IMG/VR virus record: IMGVR_UViG_3300029923_000036
Coordinates: 1 to 44,473 of that record
Strand: one strand, 5' to 3'
Origin: a virus
Length of the DNA: 44,473 nucleotides
Below, piece by piece: positions 40,546 through 44,473 of this stretch; within the stretch, counting starts at the first letter, position 1; each line of letters starts with the position of its first letter. Made by a program: the position numbers and the translations under genes. The notes beneath the pieces were generated by a model. It was not told the origin of the DNA. It saw only the letters and a list, made by a program, of their open reading frames with translations, and did no database searches.

Positions 40546-40643
40546 ATTTATACTCTACGAGGTTGTCATGCTAACGCATGATTTATTGTTGCGTAATCAG
40601 AGATTACTTACAATATAAATTGATTTTAAATGTGAATGAATTT

Positions 40644-40669
40644 GACTAGATGATTTAGTTTATCTAGTC
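40644..40669 (+). terminator. Rho-independent terminator
   Basis: GACTAGAT (40644-40651) / ATCTAGTC (40662-40669) followed by TCTTTTATTATTTTT. Its stem resembles the terminator at 39833. A further hairpin at about 40529-40565 covers the stop of the ATPase gene. Confidence 0.85.
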
Positions 40670-40820
40670 TCTTTTATTATTTTTGTAGTGCTTATTTTTT
40701 ATAGGAATGGGTAGTTATAAATAATAAATAAATTAAAAATAATATTGTTGTAAATTAGTATTCTATATGGTAATATTATCTTAAGAATACTTAAATAAAT
40801 TATATAGGAGGAATTTGAAT

Positions 40821-41111
40821 ATGGAAAAGGTAAATTATAAATATAGTCAATCAGAAATGGTGGCTTACCTACTGCTCAATGGTTATACATATAATAATGT
40901 TGAGGTAAAAGAAAATAAAAGATATAAAGGTGATTATAAAGTATTCTTTTATATTGAAGGCTATAAGAATGAATTAATTAAATTAGAACAAGATTTCAAA
41001 AATAAAACCAATATATGTCTACAGGATTATATTAACAAACTATTGCAAGTGAAGAAAGTAATAGCTGATGCTATTAGAACTCAAAATAATGCGAAGAACA
41101 AAGAAGAGTAA
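40821..41111 (+). CDS. Hypothetical DUF5659-like protein, 96 aa
   Basis: ATG 40821 follows TAGGAGGAATTTGAAT. The pattern YSQSEMVAYLLLNGYTYNNV, then KVFFYIEGYKNELIKLEQDF resembles the DUF5659-type small phage proteins (helix, strand, strand, helix), like the gene at 2174-2371. A helical tail is rich in Lys/Asn. Unknown role. Confidence 0.5.
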   Translation: MEKVNYKYSQSEMVAYLLLNGYTYNNVEVKENKRYKGDYKVFFYIEGYKNELIKLEQDFKNKTNICLQDYINKLLQVKKVIADAIRTQNNAKNKEE

Positions 41112-41169
41112 GTTTGTAAAGTGTTGATATAACTAATGTTGAACAAATTAAATATGATTGTTAAATATG

Positions 41170-41216
41170 AAAGACTGAACTACATGCAGTATTAACTGTT
41201 GTGACGTTCAGTCTTT
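41170..41216 (+). terminator. Rho-independent terminator
   Basis: Perfect 11-bp stem AAAGACTGAAC (41170-41180) / GTTCAGTCTTT (41206-41216), T-run after it. It ends the gene at 40821-41111. Confidence 0.88.
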
Positions 41217-41250
41217 TGTTATGTGTAAAAATAAATTTTAAGGAGGCATT

Positions 41251-41919
41251 ATGAAGATGCAAAATAATAATATAGGTGAATTGATAAGAGATTTTATAAT
41301 TGAAGAAGATAGTAAGTTTTTAGAAATACAAGGTGGAAGTTTTATTCAGTCTGAAAATGGTGAATTTATAACAAAATCAGAACATGATAAGATAATACAA
41401 ACTAAATTAGAAAAGTATAAAACAGAAATGTTTGCTACTGCTAATTACGTGTCTAATACTGAATTTGGTATAGGGAACGAGCAAAGTTTAACTAAGAAAA
41501 AAGTTAAAAAGAAAAAGAGTGGTAAAGCAAGAGAAAATTTTGATAATGGTGAATTCAATATAGTTTATAGAAATAAAATTGAGGGAGTGATGAACATGAA
41601 ATTAAATACAAATGAAAAGTTGGTATTTTACATAATGAGAGATTTCATTCAGCATCCTACTAATTGTATTGTAATTAATGATCACATACCTACTATCAAA
41701 GAATTAGAACCAATTATAGGATTAACTGAAAGAAGTATAATTACTGCTTTGAAATCTTTAGAAGATAAAAATATGTTAAAAAGAGTTCAATATGGTCATA
41801 AGAAATCTATTTATATAAATCCAGAATATTATACATCAGGCAAGGAACTTGATTTAGATAGTTTAAAGTTATTCGGATTAGTGAAAATTGATAATGAAAA
41901 AGTTGAAAGTTATTTATAA
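41251..41919 (+). CDS. Winged-helix protein, 222 aa
   Basis: The first 110 residues are acidic then basic (KKKVKKKKSGKA, about 88-99), ending at a natural domain border. Residues 115-215 form a winged helix-turn-helix: LNTNEKLVFYIMRDFI, HIPTIKELEPIIGLTERSII (recognition), ALKSLEDKNMLKRVQ and a wing KKSIYINPEYY. This resembles RepL- or MarR-like replication/regulation factors in clostridial plasmids and phages; the exact family is unclear. ATG 41251 follows AAGGAGG. Likely a DNA-binding regulator. Confidence 0.6.
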   Translation: MKMQNNNIGELIRDFIIEEDSKFLEIQGGSFIQSENGEFITKSEHDKIIQTKLEKYKTEMFATANYVSNTEFGIGNEQSLTKKKVKKKKSGKARENFDNGEFNIVYRNKIEGVMNMKLNTNEKLVFYIMRDFIQHPTNCIVINDHIPTIKELEPIIGLTERSIITALKSLEDKNMLKRVQYGHKKSIYINPEYYTSGKELDLDSLKLFGLVKIDNEKVESYL

Positions 41920-41976
41920 AATAAATTAAAAATAAATAAGCTATGTGATATTAGCAATTCAAGGAGGAATTTGATT

Positions 41977-43182
41977 ATGTTATTAAGTAAAAAAGTAGAA
42001 GTAAATTGGACGAACTATAATAGAAAATGGTATGAGAGTAAGGGATATATATTTACTAGAAAAGAAGATGTATTTGAGGTAAAAGTTGAAGATTTAACAT
42101 TAAGTTCGCAAGCATTAGTACGTGCGAAATGTGATTATTGTGATGAAATATATGAAACAACATATCAAAAATATAACAACAATAGAGATAGATGTATAGT
42201 TAAAAAAGACGCTTGTAAGAAGCATAAATATGAGAAGCTTAAAGAAGCTAATATGATTAAGTATGGAGTAGAGAATGTAAAACAATTAGAATCTTCTAAA
42301 GAAAAGGCTAGACAAACTCAATTAGATAGATATGGTGCTACAAATGTTATGAAATTAGATAAATACAAAGATAAATTAAAAGATACTATGATATCAAAAT
42401 ATGGTGTAGAGAATCCAATGTATGTAAATGAATTTAAGGATAAAATCAAAGAAACTAATTTAGAACGTTATGGAACTGAATGCAGTATGAATAATGAAGA
42501 GATACGGAGTAAAATAATACAAAATAATGTTGAAAAATACGGAGTAGAATACTATAGTCAAACAGATGAATGTAAAGATAAGGTTAAACAAACTAGTTTA
42601 GATAAGTTTGGAAAAGAATATTATATGCAGACAGACGAATGGAAAGATAAAATAATAGAAACTTGCAATGATAAATATGGAGTAGATAATATATCTCAGA
42701 CTCAAGATGTTAAAAATAAAAAATCAGAATCATTTTATAAAAATGGAACAGTTAAAACATCTAATCAACAAAGATATTTGTGGAAATTACTAGGTGGAGA
42801 ATTAAACTATAGCAATGAAACTCCTAGTTTAGATATTGCTTTTCCTAATGAAAAAATTTATTTAGAGTTTAATGGATCAGGGCATGATTTATGTGTAAAA
42901 ATGGGAAATATGACTCAATCACAACATGATAATAGAGAACGTGCAAGATATTATTATATGAAAAAGCGAGGTTGGAAAGGTATATTTATAAATTCATCTA
43001 GAGATTATTTGCCTACTGATGAAATAATATTAGACGAAATTAATAAAGCTAAAGAATGGTTTAGCATAGAAGGTAAAAATCATAGTCACTATAATATTGA
43101 TATTGGGATATTAATAAATGATGAAATGTATGGAAAGTTAAGAAAAATAAAAGAAAAAGACTTAGAAGTTGCTAATTTTTAG
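41977..43182 (+). CDS. Repeat-containing EDxHD/Vsr-like endonuclease
   Basis: 401 residues from ATG 41977 (AAGGAGG; the TTG 6 nt earlier is less likely). An N-terminal zinc-binding unit (AKCDYCDEIYE, and KKDACKKH) is followed by about seven imperfect repeats of 20-30 residues (K-Y-G-V-E-N/Y-x-x-Q-x-x-x-x-K-x-K), about 80-250, as in DUF7487-type phage proteins. The C-terminal domain has SLDIAFPNEKIYLEFNGSGH (about 280-300; E-F-x-G-x-x-H) and MKKRGWKGIFINSS, a Vsr-like nuclease core like that of the gene at 34628. A free-standing homing endonuclease is likely; the repeats would grip a long DNA target. Confidence 0.7.
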   Translation: MLLSKKVEVNWTNYNRKWYESKGYIFTRKEDVFEVKVEDLTLSSQALVRAKCDYCDEIYETTYQKYNNNRDRCIVKKDACKKHKYEKLKEANMIKYGVENVKQLESSKEKARQTQLDRYGATNVMKLDKYKDKLKDTMISKYGVENPMYVNEFKDKIKETNLERYGTECSMNNEEIRSKIIQNNVEKYGVEYYSQTDECKDKVKQTSLDKFGKEYYMQTDEWKDKIIETCNDKYGVDNISQTQDVKNKKSESFYKNGTVKTSNQQRYLWKLLGGELNYSNETPSLDIAFPNEKIYLEFNGSGHDLCVKMGNMTQSQHDNRERARYYYMKKRGWKGIFINSSRDYLPTDEIILDEINKAKEWFSIEGKNHSHYNIDIGILINDEMYGKLRKIKEKDLEVANF

Positions 43183-43190
43183 TAGCTTCT
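43164..43190 (+). terminator. Terminator containing the stop codon
   Basis: AGAAGTTGCTA (43164-43174) / TAGTAGCTTCT (43180-43190), 11 bp with two G-T pairs, then TTTTG. The stop TAG of the endonuclease gene (43180-43182) is in the stem, so translation and termination are linked. Confidence 0.75.
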
Positions 43191-43226
43191 TTTTGTATGT
43201 AGAAATATAAAGGAAGTGAAAATAAA

Positions 43227-43568
43227 ATGAGTTTTAAACCAGTAATAGGTATATTTATATCCAATGAAAAAGAATTAGAGAATTTATTAGATAGTTATCC
43301 ATATAAAGACGAGGTTGCAAAAACTAATAGAATTTCTTTTAATGTTAGAATTATGGAATTTGAACATTATGATTTAAAAATATTTTATAGTGTGAATCAA
43401 AGTGCAAGAGGTTATAGATTTAGCAATGTTATAGTATCACAATCTATAATGAAAAGTATTGAAAATAGTAGTAATAATAATGATGATTATATAGGAATGT
43501 TATATAACTTTATAAATCCGTATAATTATTTTGGTGCAAATATTAATGTTGTTGATTTGAGTTGGTAA
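43227..43568 (+). CDS. Hypothetical protein, 113 aa
   Basis: An alpha/beta protein (FKPVIGIFISNEKELENLLD, MEFEHYDLKIFYSVN, ANINVVDLSW). No metal site or membrane segment. ATG 43227 follows AAAGGAAG. Only 11 nt precede the next gene, so the pair is probably one operon. Family unknown. Confidence 0.55.
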   Translation: MSFKPVIGIFISNEKELENLLDSYPYKDEVAKTNRISFNVRIMEFEHYDLKIFYSVNQSARGYRFSNVIVSQSIMKSIENSSNNNDDYIGMLYNFINPYNYFGANINVVDLSW

Positions 43569-43579
43569 AGGAGACTTTA

Positions 43580-43861
43580 ATGAAATATAATCCTAAAATA
43601 ATAGCCCTATATAAAGAAGATAATGAATTAAATAATGTTCTCATATCAAGATTATTACAATATGAAAATATCGAAGTTAAAACTATAAAGATAAATAAAA
43701 AATCAGATTATTATAATTTACATGGTACTAGAATAGATGGACTTTATATATCTAGTAAATTATATGGAGTAATTTTAGAAGATGATATTTTAGATGTATT
43801 AGAGCCAATGCTAAACGTAAGTATATTTAATTCAAGGATTATATGGTTTAGTGAAGAGTAA
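43580..43861 (+). CDS. Hypothetical protein, 93 aa
   Basis: ATG 43580 follows AAAGGAG; the in-frame GTG 18 nt earlier overlaps the previous stop. The product begins MKYNPKIIALYKEDNELNNV and has a Rossmann-like alternation (VLISRLLQYENIEVKTIKIN, GVILEDDILDVLEPM). Family unknown. It precedes the zinc-finger gene at 43892. Confidence 0.55.
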   Translation: MKYNPKIIALYKEDNELNNVLISRLLQYENIEVKTIKINKKSDYYNLHGTRIDGLYISSKLYGVILEDDILDVLEPMLNVSIFNSRIIWFSEE

Positions 43862-43891
43862 TAAAAACAAAATAAAGGAGGTGTATTAATC

Positions 43892-44473
43892 GTGGCAAAA
43901 AAAGCACAAGGTAATACAGAGATGACAGATAGAGAACTAATATATTGTACAGGTTGTGACCACGATAAGAAACCTAGTGAATTCTATAAAAGTTATGGCA
44001 CAACTAAATCTGGCACACTACCATACTGTAAACAATGTTGTATAAATATGAGTTTAAATAATATTGGAAGTTTAGATGTTGATAATTTTAAAAATATGTT
44101 ATCTAAGGTAGATAGACCATTTCTATATCAAACATTAGCCGATAATTTAAAAAAATATCCTAACAAAATAGAATCTGCTATAGGTTTTTATTTTAAGGAT
44201 TTAGGCATGGTTCAAAATAGAGGATCTAAGTATAAAGATAGTATTTTTGAACCTAGTAATATTAATGAAAATTCAGCAAGTAGTATTATTACTTCAAAAA
44301 AAGCAAAATATGAAATAGAAGATATGACATATGAACAATTAGAAGATAAATATGGTGTGGGATATACAGATGAAGAATACTATTGTTTTGAGAAAAAATG
44401 GAGAAAACTTGCAGATAGTTATGGTCAAAAAACATCAATACATACAGAATCGTTGACTACATATATAAGATTC
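43892..44473 (+). CDS. Zinc-finger phage protein, partial (paralogue of the gene at 30866)
   Basis: Starts at GTG 43892 after AAAGGAGG and runs off the right edge; 194 residues are visible. An N-terminal zinc finger has YCTGCDHDKKPSEFYKS and LPYCKQCC, the same C-x2-C ... F-Y-K ... C-x2-C as the protein at 30866. Then SAIGFYFKDLGM and NRGSKYKD align with NIGRLGHYLKDI and LPQYNKY of that protein. The later part (KYEIEDMTYEQLEDKYGVGY) contains a helix typical of terminase small-subunit-like phage proteins. Likely a DNA-binding protein of the packaging module, which may follow to the right. Confidence 0.65.
   Translation, partial: MAKKAQGNTEMTDRELIYCTGCDHDKKPSEFYKSYGTTKSGTLPYCKQCCINMSLNNIGSLDVDNFKNMLSKVDRPFLYQTLADNLKKYPNKIESAIGFYFKDLGMVQNRGSKYKDSIFEPSNINENSASSIITSKKAKYEIEDMTYEQLEDKYGVGYTDEEYYCFEKKWRKLADSYGQKTSIHTESLTTYIRF

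Noticed and set aside
1-44473. tRNA, rRNA, IS elements, integrase or toxin genes
   Set aside because: I searched by eye for T-arm motifs, transposase motifs and toxin-like sequence and found none that I can support.

Overview
The window is very AT-rich, with AAA/AAT/TTA-dominated codon use, strong AGGAGG-type ribosome binding sites and short T-tailed terminators. This points to a low-GC Firmicute, most likely Clostridium. It is not ordinary chromosome: there are no housekeeping genes, tRNAs or rRNAs. It combines plasmid maintenance genes (tubulin-type TubZ/TubR/TubY partition, iteron replication initiators, an FtsK-like ATPase) with phage-type genes (ClpP-like protease, HU, a YonO/QDE-1-like RNA polymerase, homing endonucleases, a head-fibre-like protein). 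That mix fits a large phage-plasmid, i.e. a prophage kept as a circular plasmid, of the kind known from the clostridial phage c-st. The identity is inference; the gene content is read directly.

Layout. 1-3.2 kb, minus strand: a partial SF2 helicase, a winged-helix replication-initiator-like gene with an iteron-like cluster behind it, and small unknown genes. 3.2-3.5 kb: divergent promoters sharing an 18-nt upstream element. 3.5-4.3 kb: an exported protein. 4.3-11.5 kb: sparse, with small minus-strand genes separated by long gene-free stretches of strong strand asymmetry (G/T-rich to about 8.1 kb, then A/C-rich), among them an RNase H1 hybrid-binding domain fused to ribbon-helix-helix. 11.5-15.7 kb: membrane proteins, a replication-relaxation-like protein and an FtsK/SpoIIIE-like ATPase. 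15.8-19.1 kb: a membrane-anchored Mrr nuclease and the tubZ-tubR / tubY locus with a repeat-rich centre. 19.3-22 kb: an iteron/DnaA-box origin with its Rep. 22-26.6 kb: GIY-YIG nucleases, a second winged-helix initiator-like gene and small genes. 27-30.6 kb: a split RNA polymerase and a zinc-finger protein. 30.8-44.5 kb: zinc-finger proteins, HU, beta-CASP nuclease, two EDxHD-like endonucleases, metallophosphoesterase, ClpP-like protease, head-fibre-like protein and a P-loop ATPase.

How it may work together. Rep, the iterons and DnaA boxes replicate the element, and TubZ/R/Y segregates it. The 18-nt element AATAAATTAATGTATAAA recurs upstream of many gene blocks on both strands, and at five sites sits 2-4 nt before a -35 box, suggesting one shared regulator. 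The phage RNA polymerase is broken, or programmed to shift frame (+1 at UGA C), exactly at its catalytic DxDxD motif. Two unrelated homing-endonuclease-like genes share a 5' leader whose hairpin loop is complementary, with a compensatory base change, to their own ribosome binding sites. These three points, plus a roughly 460-nt structured RNA candidate at 36.2-36.6 kb, are the strongest candidates for new biology.
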